Shown here one piece after another: positions 53,981 to 63,225 of a stretch of DNA of 64,000 bases. Origin of the DNA: Pseudomonas kitaguniensis. GTDB taxonomy: Bacteria; Pseudomonadota; Gammaproteobacteria; Pseudomonadales; Pseudomonadaceae. A program made the position numbers and the translations under genes. Under the pieces are notes generated by a model, which saw only the letters and a program-made list of their open reading frames with translations, did not search any database and had not been told where the DNA came from. The stretch lies in assembly GCF_009296165.1 (NCBI RefSeq), contig NZ_VUAZ01000003.1, positions 1-64,000 on the forward strand, in the 5' to 3' direction. Every line of letters starts with the position of its first letter. Positions within the stretch are counted from its first letter, which is position 1.

Positions 53981-56900
53981 TAGGAAAGCCTCCCCGCCAT
54001 AAGCCTGAGGACCTCATTCAAATCGAACACAGCCAGACCGTCGTTGTTCAGCACGGAAGATCCGCCAGTGCCAGCACTACGAACAGTAAACGTACCTGCC
54101 GGTATGTTGATTTCGAGAAGTGGCCGGCCTTTTGAGTCGACAGCAGGCGATCGCAGCACCATGCCCAGAATGATTTCCTGAACAAACGCCTTGCTGATGA
54201 TCGCTGTGTTGAAAACCGCCTGACCGTTCTCGATGACAAACATCGGAACAACCTTGCCGTCGATCTCGTTAACGACAGCCATCCGTTGAGCCATGATCAG
54301 GAACTCTGATTGCTCGCCGTTGGTGCCGAAGGCCAGGCCTGTGGTGACTTTTCGCCCATCTACGATTGTTTGAGCCTTCAGGGTGACCTGAGACGATACC
54401 CTCCCGTCGAGCCCAACGAGGGTTTGGCTGACCTGCTGCACTGACGCGCTGGTTTGGCCGATGCTGGATTGCAGTGTTTCGGACGTCTTGGCCTGCGCTT
54501 CGTTGGCCGTCGCCTGCACCCTCTTCTCAGCAACGAATGTGGCCGTGGAATCCCACGCCTTGACAGCGCTGGCCAGCTCGCCGGCGCCGTCGTCACCGCG
54601 CACCGAGGCGCGCAGCGTGTCATTGCTCGACGCCATTGAGGTGATCTTGCCGTCCAGGTTGATGACCTTCGTATCGAGCCCCGAGATCGCAATGCCTTGC
54701 CCGGTAATTACCTGAGCCTGGCCCGCGATGGTGCCTCCTTGCACATCAACCTTGTCCGAAGTGGTCTTGAGGTCGCTCTTGAGCTGCGTCACCTGAGTGG
54801 CCGCTGTTTCTCGGTTGGTTGCCACCACCTGCTCCAAAACAGTCAGCGACGACCTGTTGTCACCAATCTGAGCCCCGAGCGTTAGGAGCTGCTGGGCCGT
54901 GGTGAGAGTTTCAGACGCCCGCGTTTTGCGCTCAACCGCCAGATCGGCCGTGGAGTTCCACCCCTTCACCGCATCGGCCAGGTCGCCAGCGCCATCATCA
55001 CCGCGAGCAGCAGAGCGCAGTGCCTCAACAGACGAGGCTGTCGAAACAACCTTGCCGTCGATTTCCTCGATCTTGGTTTCGATGATCCGCACCTGGGAGG
55101 CCAGCGCGTTGGCGGTCTCCAAGATTGTGCCGATGTCGGTCCAGTAAGCGGCGTCCGGCGGCGTGGCACCGCCGGGCACCGCTACTTTGGCCTGATACAA
55201 GCGTTGATCCAGGCGAACGATGTCACCCTTCGCATAAGCCTTAGCAGGGTCGTACGCCAAGGCATCGCTCACCTGTTTGATCAGTTCCTCCAGTTCCTGC
55301 TTGGCCTCCTCCAGGCGATCATTTACAGAGCCTGGACCGTCGCCGGAAATCAGCTCGATTTCTTCGCGCAGACTCTGATACAGCGCGCCCTTGCCGATCT
55401 TGTCGGCGAAGTACTTCTCGTACTCGCTCTGGTCCGAACTGGCTTGGCCGTTGACCGCGCCAGGCACAGGGAAGAACGGGCCTATGTTACCGGTGCGGTC
55501 CACGAGGCGCGCCCAAAAGAACAGGCTCGCCCCGGCCAGCAGCGCATGCATCTCGTGCTTGGCCTGCGGGTAGCTGAAGTCGCTCAGCTTGATCGCAGTG
55601 GTGAGGTCGGCTGATTGGCTATACCAGATCTCCGTGCGCTCGGTATCCTCGGCGCCCGGCGGGAATCCCCACTGAATGCCGATGCCATAGACCAAGCTGG
55701 TTGTGGTCAAGAACGACACCGCCGGCGGCAAACCGGTTTTGCCTTCCAGGTTGGTCAGGATGGAGTTTTTCCAAACCGACGAAATGTCGAAGGCACTGAC
55801 TGCGCGCACCCGGGCCAGGTATGCGCCCGAATAGATGCCTGTAACGTCTACGCTCGTCGAGCCTGTACGCTGAATCTTGATCCAGTTACCGCTGTCCTTG
55901 CGCCACTCCACGTCATAAGCGATAGCGCCGCTCACGGCGGGCCACGAAATGTTCATGGTGCTGATGGCAATGCCCTGATTCACGGCGTAGCTCGACGTCA
56001 GCGTAACGCTTGCCGGTGCTGGAACGACCGTTATCGGGATAACACTGATCGGCCGCTCTTCCAGGCGCGCGCCGGTATCGATGTGCGCAAACTTGCTCGG
56101 GTCGTATTGCACGGCCGAGATTTCGAAAACACCAGGCTCTGGTCTCGCCACGCTCACAACGCGGTACAGGGGGATAGCCAAGTCATCAGCATCCAGCGCC
56201 CAGACCAGCTCACGCTCCGGCGCCACCGAGTAGGCCACCGTAACAGTGACCTGCCGGCCGCTAACCATTTGCACGGTACGCCCCTCGCACTTGCCATCGG
56301 GCAGGTTGAGGATCAGCCGGTCGCCGGGCTTGGCCTGGGTATCGCGATCCAAGGTGATGACTTTTCCATTTACCGCCGAAATGCGACCGCCCACAGGCCG
56401 CCCAGCGAGCAGTTCGTCGGCGATTGGGATTACGTAGCCTGGCAACGGAATGCGTCCGTCCAGCCCAACCTTAAACGTCACCGCCCGATCCTTGGAGTTT
56501 GTGAGCAGCGCCCATTTGCCCCGGCGCTGAGCCTCGGATTCGCGGGTGCAGCCGATAGCGCTGATCTCGAGTGGGTTATCGCCGTATCGGCGCTGCAACT
56601 TCTGGTCGGTGACGGCCGTTACATCGGTGTCGTAGTTATTCAGCGGGTTGTCGTAGCTGACCAGTGCGCGCGTATAGCGGGTGCGCTCCGATGCGCTCGA
56701 GTAGGTGAACGGCTGCTTTCCTTCCTTGATCACATTCGCCCCGGTGTAAGCGAAGTCGAAGTCGGTGGCGCGCGGCATGTCCGACAGGGTGAAAACCTGG
56801 CCTTGAGCCCAGTAAGTCATGCCACGGTAGATCGCCGAGATGTCACGCAGCAGAGACCAAGCGTCAGCCTTGCTTTGCAGGTTCAGGTTGCAGATAAAGC

Positions 56901-57896
56901 GCGGCTCTTGACCACCCTTCCCGTCCGGCACCATCTGGTCGCAGTACTGCGAGATCCGGTAGAGCTCCCACTTGTCCACCATCCACGGCTTGATGCGCCG
57001 GCCGAGGCCGAAACGGTCGTTTGTGGTGATGCCAAGCGTTGCCCACGTTGGGTTGTTGGTGTACGCCTCTTTGAAGGTGCCATCCCATACGCCTGTGTAA
57101 GTGCGAGAGGACGGATCGTAGTTGCTCGGCACCAACCATTTGCGCCCCTTGCAACCGACTGTCACGGCTGGAATGCTGCGGAATTGCTCTGCTGAAAATT
57201 CGATGTATAGCAAAGCGGTGTTCGGGTAACGGATCTTGGCGTCGATGACTTCCGAGAAACCAGCAATCTGCATCGTGTCGGAGATTTTGTTGTTGTTCTG
57301 GTTGATCGTCAGTCGCGTGATGCGCATCAACCAACCGGTGGTTGCCTTGGGCAGGTCGATACGACGGGTGCGCTCGTACACTGTCGTGGTCTTGCCATCG
57401 ACAGCCTCACTCAGCACTTGCTGGTAGGCGCCACCGTCAGTGGCTACCTCGACCGTGTATTCGATTCGGTAGCCATTGATATTGCCACTGGCGTCGACCG
57501 ACTGGAGTGCCGGCCAAGCAAAACGTACGCGTACAGCGGAAAGCTGTGTGTTGTTAAACGCCCGCACCCACGGAGTTCCACTGCGAAGGTCAGTGCCGAT
57601 CGTGGTTTCGTTATCGACCGACGGGATGCCCTGGATATGAGGCTGGTCGACAGCCCCGGTGCGCCACTCCCACTTCACGTTCGGGAAGTTCATGTTACCT
57701 TGCGGGTCTTGCAGCGGCGTGTTGTCGAGATAGATGTCGCGCGCGTCGGCGTGCCTTCAAACTCGCCCTCGCCGATAGCTATGAGCATCTTGGCAACGGC
57801 GACAGAGCGCAGACTGTCCGGAGCTTCGGTTGGATTCTTTGGCTTTTCGGAACCGCCTTTGGCGCCGTAGACATCGATCTTGCGTGCTGCGCCCAT
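53980..57896 (-). pseudogene. tail tip host-specificity protein J, split by a frameshift
   Basis: The lambda J homologue. The start is ATG 57896 after GCCTGGAGAAAAGC, and the first frame reads MGAARKIDVYGAKGG to GEGEFEGTPT. Near 57738-57750 the frame is lost. The continuation ARDIYLDNTPLQDPQGNMNFPN is in another frame and runs unbroken to 53980 (1237 residues from the internal ATG 57693). Inserting one base in the GCG-rich stretch restores a single protein of about 1300 residues. The body has the J landmarks NTALLYIEFSAEQF, YCDQMVPDGKGGQEPRF and a C-terminal coiled-coil and tip region. It binds the bacterial receptor. If the frameshift is real the tail may be non-infective; it could also be a sequencing error. 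Confidence 0.8.
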
Positions 57897-57910
57897 GCTT
57901 TTCTCCAGGC

Positions 57911-57937
57911 AATAAAAAGCCGCCTCGTGGGCGGCTG
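57911..57937 (-). terminator. hairpin module before J
   Basis: AGCCGCC-cacga-GGCGGCT followed by TTTTATT on the minus strand, then GCCTGGAGAAAAGC and the J ATG. It lies 20 bases after the stop of gene I. Confidence 0.75.
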
Positions 57938-57955
57938 CTGTGATTCTGACTTCGA

Positions 57956-58536
57956 TTACATCTGGTCTTCGGCGTAGATGGCGGCACTGATGATTGCGCC
58001 ACCCCACCGACGCTCCCCGATGCACAGCGGTACTGGGTTGCCGGATGCTGTGGTGTTCTTGGCGCTACCAAAAGCGTAACCGGGGGTGTTCTCTGGTGCG
58101 GCGCTGGTCTTGAGCCCGCCAGCCTGAGGGCTGAGCATCTGGATAACGCGCCGGCGACCATTGCGATGCCAACAGGCATCAAAGCCTGAAAGCCAGGGAT
58201 GAATGAAGCGGCAATAAGAATTGCGCCAACTATAGTTTGAAGAATGCCAGCTCTTTTGCTGCCCGTTATCACCGGGACAATCCGAATAACCCCGCGCCCC
58301 TGATAGCCTAGTTCCGCCTCGCCAATATTCCGTTTTCCACGAAACACTGCGAACTCAAGGCCGCGGCTCTTAGCCGAGCTAATATATCTTTCAAGTCCTG
58401 GAATCTGGATGCATAGGGCTTTAATTGCCTCTGCGGGGCTGCGAACAGACAGCATGAACTCCTTGCCGAACTTCCGCAGAGGCCCGCCGAGTCGAACCAT
58501 TTCCATGGGTGAGTACTCAATAACGCTTGCTGACAT
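57956..58536 (-). pseudogene. tail assembly protein I, split by a frameshift
   Basis: The lambda I homologue. The frame from ATG 58536 reads MSASVIEYSPMEMVRLGGPL to GFQALMPVGIAMVAGA, after which it becomes nonsense (LSRCSALRLAG). The normal continuation VIQMLSPQAGGLKTSAAPEN to IYAEDQM is in another frame and stops at 57956. One missing base near 58140-58152 in a CGCCGGCGCG stretch explains this. The restored protein would have about 194 residues, normal for the family. Together with J this makes two single-base losses in adjacent genes, both in GCG-rich runs. Confidence 0.78.
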
Positions 58537-58553
58537 TGCTTTTCTCCGAGCAT

Positions 58554-58577
58554 AAAAAAACCGCCACTTGGGCGGCC
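58554..58577 (-). terminator. hairpin module before gene I
   Basis: CCGCC-caagt-GGCGG followed by T7 on the minus strand, then GCTCGGAGAAAAGCA and the ATG of gene I. It lies 17 bases after the stop of the upstream lipoprotein gene. Confidence 0.75.
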
Positions 58578-58593
58578 TGGAAATGAATTTGCT

Positions 58594-58938
58594 TTATAGG
58601 CAGTCGCGCACCGACTGTTCAATCGCCGCCCTGCCGACACCTGGCGCCCAGGCCAGCCTCTGATACAGGCTGACGCTGCTGCCTGATGCAGACTTGTTGA
58701 TTTCCAACAGCTCATCGGTTGTCATGTCGGTGCTCACCGTCAGCCTGTAGCCGCGCTCTGTCTCAAACATGGTCGCGCCGGATCTTGCATCCTGCCAGCG
58801 CGGGAATACGCATAGAGCGTATTGCTTCGGTGCTTTGTTCGACGAAGCGCTGATTGTGGCCTTTCCGTTTTTGAGATCACCAGGTGTGGTGCACCCCGCC
58901 AGCACCATCATCGCTACCGCCGCTATCAAAATCCGCAT
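58594..58938 (-). CDS. prophage lipoprotein, third of three related copies
   Basis: A 114-residue protein with signal MRILIAAVAMMVLAGC (lipobox VLAGC). The mature part NKAPKQYALCVFPRWQDA, then LLEINKSASGSSVSLYQR and a terminal VRDCL, matches the chromosomal lipoproteins at 26658-27008 and 35426-35779. It sits in the tail operon between K and I, where lysogenic-conversion genes are common. The ATG at 58938 follows AGAGGGAACGAC. An envelope role such as superinfection exclusion is a guess. Confidence 0.78.
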   Translation of the reverse strand: MRILIAAVAMMVLAGCTTPGDLKNGKATISASSNKAPKQYALCVFPRWQDARSGATMFETERGYRLTVSTDMTTDELLEINKSASGSSVSLYQRLAWAPGVGRAAIEQSVRDCL

Positions 58939-58993
58939 GTCGTTCCCTCTTTGATTTGTCGTGACTGCACTGCTATGCAGCTCGCCACCGTAA

Positions 58994-59335
58994 TTATCGC
59001 TGATTAATTTCGATTTTTTGCGTCGGATCGGGGCTATATCGTTGGCGCTTCAACTGCGGGTCGCCCTTGGCCATACAGAAGAAATAAATCTCCGCCTCAC
59101 CGCAGCCGCCGTGCAACGCACACTCACTAGCCTGCATATGATCAAGGAGGATTTCCCGGCCCTGTGATTCGCAGAAAGTGTTTGCCTCTTTCAGCGCCTG
59201 ACCTTTCGCGGATGCTGGCCCACCGAACGGAACCCGTGTTGAAATTGTGTAAGTGTCCGGTCCGACCTTGATCGGCCCGCTGTCGGTACAACCGGCAAGC
59301 AATGCCGCTGTAAAAGCTGCCGCCCAAATTTTCAT
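58994..59335 (-). CDS. prophage lipoprotein (113 residues)
   Basis: Signal MKIWAAAFTAALLAGC (lipobox LLAGC). The mature part includes GPDTYTISTRVPFGG and Cys-rich ANTFCESQGREILLDHMQASECALHGGCGEAEIYFFCM. The pattern GPDTYTIS...A..A..FC resembles small Pseudomonas lipoproteins of unknown function. The ATG at 59335 follows GGAGGGGCGTCG; the longer frame to 59449 has no signal at its start. A second envelope protein in the tail operon. Confidence 0.75.
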   Translation of the reverse strand: MKIWAAAFTAALLAGCTDSGPIKVGPDTYTISTRVPFGGPASAKGQALKEANTFCESQGREILLDHMQASECALHGGCGEAEIYFFCMAKGDPQLKRQRYSPDPTQKIEINQR

Positions 59336-59463
59336 CGACGCCCCTCCACTGGAATCGGCACTGTACATCGGACCTGTCCAGGCATCCAGCGTGGATGGAA
59401 TGCCAGTGGCGTAGCGCCAGCGTACAGGAGTAGTTTCTTCCTTCGTCAAATCAAGGATCAGCC

Positions 59464-59697
59464 ATGCTAATCAAAAGTCTCTCTAAAAACTTGCCGCCAG
59501 ATCCTGACAACAAAGGCTGTGTCCTTGGTTGGGCAGTACTGAGAGAGCGCCCTGCTGTTTGGCACCTGATTGACGTGTATGCGAGCAAACACATAGCTGA
59601 CGCTGCAGCATCCCACCTCACCAATGAATACGCCGTGAGATATGGCTCTCATAGGCTGGGCACGGATGACTTCAGCGGACTGACGCCGCCTGCCTAA
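59464..59697 (+). CDS. small hypothetical protein on the opposite strand (77 residues)
   Basis: ATG at 59464 after AAGGATCAGCC, product MLIKSLSKNLPPDPDNKGCVLGWAVLRERPAVWHLIDVYASKH and so on. It runs against the tail operon and its last 26 bases overlap the end of the minus-strand gene at 59672. The good ribosome site and protein-like sequence favour a real gene, possibly with its own promoter. No family recognised. Confidence 0.55.
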   Translation: MLIKSLSKNLPPDPDNKGCVLGWAVLRERPAVWHLIDVYASKHIADAAASHLTNEYAVRYGSHRLGTDDFSGLTPPA

Positions 59698-59938
59698 CCT
59701 CAGCTTTCTCAAAAAGAACTCGACCCGGCCCAGAAGCAACAATGGCCGTAAGCCCAGGCTTGCCAGTGTAGGCGCGGGCGTAGCCATCTTTGCTCTGGCA
59801 CTTGCCTGAAGACCTCACTCGATCAATCTCGACACCGCCATACAGAATGGCGACCTCGTTTTCAGCTCCAACGACACCGGCATCGGTGATGATGAAGAGG
59901 TCGTAAATGGTCAGCATGTAGGTTTGGCTTGGCGGCAT
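59672..59938 (-). CDS. small phage hypothetical protein (88 residues)
   Basis: ATG at 59938 after AAGGAGGGCCGC, a strong ribosome site. The product opens MPPSQTYMLTIYDLFIITDAG and continues AILYGGVEIDRVRSSGKCQSKDG, a beta-rich pattern. It lies on the tail-operon strand between K and the lipoproteins. Function unknown. Confidence 0.65.
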   Translation of the reverse strand: MPPSQTYMLTIYDLFIITDAGVVGAENEVAILYGGVEIDRVRSSGKCQSKDGYARAYTGKPGLTAIVASGPGRVLFEKAEVRQAASVR

Positions 59939-60438
59939 GCGGCCCTCCTTCTGCCTTGCGGGCAGCGAAAAATGAATTTAAGGATTTAACTGCTCTACGC
60001 CTGAAATCTCTAGGTTCGGAGTTGCGCCAGTCTCGGCGCGTATAAAGCAAGGAAAACAACAATGCTGCTAGGTAAAATTCAATTCCCCTATGTTCTCTTA
60101 TCATCGAATTTAAATCTTTCCAGCAGATGCCATGAATTCGCGCTGGGTGGAGTTGAGACCGGTCTAGGGGTTAGCACTTTTCGCTCGGAGAGTGACCTCG
60201 CAACGATTTTTGAATCTCTGTGCACGGTTTCAACCGATTTTTCTTTGATACAGACAGAGGGCGTAAAATACTCGGGCGACAGACGCTTCTCGAGAATATT
60301 CGGGCATATCACATAGGTCAGGATCAGCAGCCAATCCAGCTCAGTTCCCCGTGATCGATTGCGATATATACCCCTCTTTCATACGCTATGGGCCGCTGGG
60401 AACATCTTCAGCGTCTCACTCGTAAGCTTCGAAAGATT
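59939..60438. other. unassigned 500-base gap in the tail operon
   Basis: Between gene K and the 88-residue gene. The segment is more AT-rich than the tail genes. Frames exist on both strands (60062-60316 plus, 60088-60312 minus), almost completely overlapping each other; neither has a good ribosome site or recognisable sequence. It may contain a promoter for the accessory block (88-residue gene and lipoproteins). Confidence 0.4.
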
Positions 60439-61200
60439 TCAGCTCTCTACGCAGAGTTTGTGCCTCAGGATCAAGCGAGTTCGGTCGTACCACGGACCGC
60501 CAAAAACGACGATCTCAGACGGCCTGCCGTATAGGTGGTGCAGTAGAAATGGGCCGGGGCCGAACGCTCCCGACTCTTCGCCGGGTAGCGCCGGATCAGT
60601 ACCCAAGTAGATACCGGCGTGGTTCGGGTGCACCGTTCGACCGACATGCATAACGATCATATCCCCGCGCTGAGGCCGGTCCACGCGCACAAAGCCTGCG
60701 GCCTCGTAGTTTGCCTCGTACAGGCTGGCGTTTTCCGCGCTCTCCCACCAGCCATCAGCTCGCTGGAAGGCTTCAAACTCCAGTCCCCACTCACGCTGAT
60801 ACCAGTCAGCGCAAACCTGCCAGCAATCCCAGGCACCGTGCACAAACGGGCGCTTCAGCAGCGGCGTGCTGCCGGTTGGCGTGATGGTGCGCAAATCCCC
60901 CTCAGGCCACGACAAGATATGCCAGGGCAAGGCAGTGGCCTCGCACATGGCCAAGTCGTGCGGCGACGGCCTGCTGGTGGCATCCGGATGCGAGTGAACG
61001 ATGCCGATCACCTCGCCCGCGTCTTCCGCCGCCGCGTAATCCTCTGGATCAAGCCGGAACTCTTCTTTTGGCTCCGTGGCGATGTTCCGGCACGGAAAGT
61101 ACTTCTGCGCGCGCCCGACCGCCAACAGCAAGCCACAGCACTCTTTCGGATACTCGGCTGCCGCGTGCGCCTGGATGGTGGTGATGATGTGTTTTCGCAT
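60439..61200 (-). CDS. tail assembly protein K (JAB/MPN plus NlpC/P60)
   Basis: A 253-residue lambda K homologue with two hydrolase domains. Residues 1-110 are a JAMM metalloprotease-like domain (Glu in YPKECCGLLL; HSHPDATSRPSPHD with the His-x-His and Asp ligands). Residues 115-253 are an NlpC/P60 peptidase (Cys in GAWDCWQVCADWYQRE, His in HPNHAGIYLG). It processes tail parts or peptidoglycan during tail assembly and entry. It follows the HNH gene after a hairpin. Confidence 0.9.
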   Translation of the reverse strand: MRKHIITTIQAHAAAEYPKECCGLLLAVGRAQKYFPCRNIATEPKEEFRLDPEDYAAAEDAGEVIGIVHSHPDATSRPSPHDLAMCEATALPWHILSWPEGDLRTITPTGSTPLLKRPFVHGAWDCWQVCADWYQREWGLEFEAFQRADGWWESAENASLYEANYEAAGFVRVDRPQRGDMIVMHVGRTVHPNHAGIYLGTDPALPGEESGAFGPGPFLLHHLYGRPSEIVVFGGPWYDRTRLILRHKLCVES

Positions 61201-61212
61201 TATTTGCGCCCA

Positions 61213-61238
61213 CTAAAAAGGGCGCCGAAGCGCCCTTG
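61213..61238 (-). terminator. intrinsic terminator after the HNH gene
   Basis: GGGCGC-ttcg-GCGCCC followed by T5 on the minus strand, 4 bases after the HNH stop and 15 bases before the K start. Confidence 0.8.
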
Positions 61239-61239
61239 G

Positions 61240-62022
61240 TTAAGCAAACATTTTCCCGGATTGCGGAGGCCTAAGTAGTGCCCGTCCGATAATTCCAGCC
61301 TTTACTCTATTGCGCATGGTCGCCTGGCTCACTCCGGCTATTTTCGCCCACTCAACGACTGTTTTCTCTTCGCCATCGATCAGCAGAGTCGCATTATGTT
61401 TGCGCACGGGCTTTGAGGCTGCCTCATCAGGAGTCATCCCAGCATCGAGGCGGTTGTAAAACGTAGATTCTTTTATGCCAGCCTCGCGCCAAACACTGGC
61501 GATATGCCTCTGATTGCCGAGGCGCGTGACAATGGCATTGTTCCGCTTATGCTCGCCCTGACCTAGAGCGTCAGTCCATCGGCAGTTTCCTGGCTCGTAA
61601 TCGCCATTCTCATCAAGCCGGTCGATGCTCTGGCCTTTCTCCTTCGCCCCCATTCCGGCGACGAATCCCGCAATGTCTTGCCACTCATTACACACCCGAA
61701 TACCTCGACCTCCGTAATCTTTGTAGTCTTTGGAATCAGGGTTGTAGCAGCGATCGATCATCGCCTTCCATGTCCCATAGGCAGAGTGCCTGTGTAGTCC
61801 GTGGGTAGTGTGGGTTTCTTTAACCCGCATTCTCATAAAGCAGCCGCAAGACACTTGTACGCCACACACGAGCGCAGATCTTTGGACGACTCGGGAATTG
61901 CCGCATACACATCGGCAGTCCCAAAGACTGACCCTATAAGGTCTATCGTTTGGCGCTTCGCTGACCACCGTGAGCCTGCCAAACTGCAAGCCCACTAAAT
62001 CTTTTGGGTATTTCCTCTTCAA
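61240..62022 (-). CDS. HNH-type homing endonuclease-like protein
   Basis: A 260-residue protein of a phage family with an N-terminal Cys-rich zinc motif (GRLTVVSEAPNDRP, then WDCRCVCGNSRVVQR and SCGCF). The HNH/AP2-associated centre reads RCYNPDSKDYKDYGGRGIRVCNEW and SIDRLDENGDYEPGNCRWTD. The C-terminal part has a helix-turn-helix (WAKIAGVSQATMRNRVKAG). The likely start is TTG at 62022. It interrupts the lambda order between L and K and ends in its own terminator, as expected for a selfish free-standing endonuclease. Confidence 0.82.
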   Translation of the reverse strand: MKRKYPKDLVGLQFGRLTVVSEAPNDRPYRVSLWDCRCVCGNSRVVQRSALVCGVQVSCGCFMRMRVKETHTTHGLHRHSAYGTWKAMIDRCYNPDSKDYKDYGGRGIRVCNEWQDIAGFVAGMGAKEKGQSIDRLDENGDYEPGNCRWTDALGQGEHKRNNAIVTRLGNQRHIASVWREAGIKESTFYNRLDAGMTPDEAASKPVRKHNATLLIDGEEKTVVEWAKIAGVSQATMRNRVKAGIIGRALLRPPQSGKMFA

Positions 62023-62119
62023 TTCACACCCCTAAAGCGTGAGACCTAACTGAAAGGAGTGGCAGGTCGGTTAGGTGCCGACTTTTCGGGTTGCATGCCC
62101 TAGCCACATAGTCATTCTA

Positions 62120-62872
62120 CTACGATCTGGACACGAGGCTCACAGCCGGAAATCCGCCGAAACTGAGCTCGTTGTTCTCTCCGAAGCGCAACTTGCACGA
62201 CGACAGACAGCCCTTGCACTGGTCGAGCGTTGGGTCATCCGTGGGGTTGTCCTCGTCGTCGAACATCGCCGCGCCGGTGTAGCCGCAATCAGGCCCACGG
62301 TATCCATTGGTCATGGCCCAGTGGCAGAAGGTCGTCATCTGCCGACCGGGCAGCCCGTGGTGGTCGATCTCGCCGGGGGAAGAAAGCTCCCAGACCACGG
62401 CCTCGCCGTCCTCGCTGGTTTTCTGGTCGATGTACCAGATTTCCAGCGCCTCCTGTGTCGGATCGGCTGTCGGGTTGCCGCCGGGGTAGTTCGCCGCGTC
62501 CAGATACTGGGCCAGGGTCTCGCGCACCGTCAGTTTGAACTTAAGCATGTCCTCGAAGGCCAGGCACAGTGCCGTAACGCGCCCGTTGATGTTGCCGGCG
62601 GCGAAGGTAGGCCGGGAGGCGCTACCGTCGCTGCTCGAGGAAATCCCCTCAATTTGCACCGGCCACGCCGCGTACTCCTCGCCCTGCCACCAGATCGACT
62701 TCGCCGGTAGGTCTTCTTCCGAATGCTCGTAGGCCAGCAGTTCATCCGGCGTATGCGGAATAGCGTGACCGTGGAAGCGCAAGTAATCGGCGCCGTACTC
62801 GGTCCCGTCAATTTCGAACAGGCGAATTTCGCCGCCGGGCTCCAGCTTCTGGATGTCCGTTATCAGTGACAT
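62120..62872 (-). CDS. minor tail protein L
   Basis: A 250-residue lambda L homologue: MSLITDIQKLEPGGEIRLFEIDGTE at the start, SRPTFAAGNINGRVTAL in the middle, and a C-terminal Cys set (CHWAMTNGYRGPDCGYTG, DQCKGCLSSCKLRFG) that in lambda L binds an iron-sulphur cluster. The ATG at 62872 lies 11 bases after the M stop. It connects the tail tip to the tube. Confidence 0.92.
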   Translation of the reverse strand: MSLITDIQKLEPGGEIRLFEIDGTEYGADYLRFHGHAIPHTPDELLAYEHSEEDLPAKSIWWQGEEYAAWPVQIEGISSSSDGSASRPTFAAGNINGRVTALCLAFEDMLKFKLTVRETLAQYLDAANYPGGNPTADPTQEALEIWYIDQKTSEDGEAVVWELSSPGEIDHHGLPGRQMTTFCHWAMTNGYRGPDCGYTGAAMFDDEDNPTDDPTLDQCKGCLSSCKLRFGENNELSFGGFPAVSLVSRS

Positions 62873-62883
62873 GCGCGGTTATC

Positions 62884-63222
62884 TCAGGGGTGAAAGGTTT
62901 GTTGGAATGTTGCTGTGATGGCGTAGACCTGGCCACCTCGGTGAACTGGCTTGTAGCCGTCGCACTTGTATAAGCCGAGATCGCCCAGCGGGGGCTCCCA
63001 CAGGAAACCCTTGGAGCCTTTATGCCGATCGAGGAACACCATAATTTCCTTGATGCGGGGCTTCATGCCGGTGAACGTGACCGGCCAAGATTGGGCTCGG
63101 CTATTGATCCCATCCTCGACCGACTGCTCGTAGCCGTCCCCGAACTGTTTGGAGCGGACGCGCTGGGTGATTTCCCCCTCCGCGCCTTTTTCCGTTGCCC
63201 AGGTGAATCGCTCAATTGCCAT
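62884..63222 (-). CDS. minor tail protein M
   Basis: A 112-residue lambda M homologue, MAIERFTWATEKGAEGEITQ, then RSKQFGDGYEQSVEDGIN and FLDRHKGSKGFLWEPPLGD. It lies between the tape measure (3-base gap) and L, as in lambda. Structural component of the tail tip. Confidence 0.92.
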   Translation of the reverse strand: MAIERFTWATEKGAEGEITQRVRSKQFGDGYEQSVEDGINSRAQSWPVTFTGMKPRIKEIMVFLDRHKGSKGFLWEPPLGDLGLYKCDGYKPVHRGGQVYAITATFQQTFHP

Positions 63223-63225
63223 AAA

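Noticed and set aside
55615..57195. Plus-strand frame of 526 codons over J
   Set aside because: Shadow of the J coding frame; no recognisable protein features.
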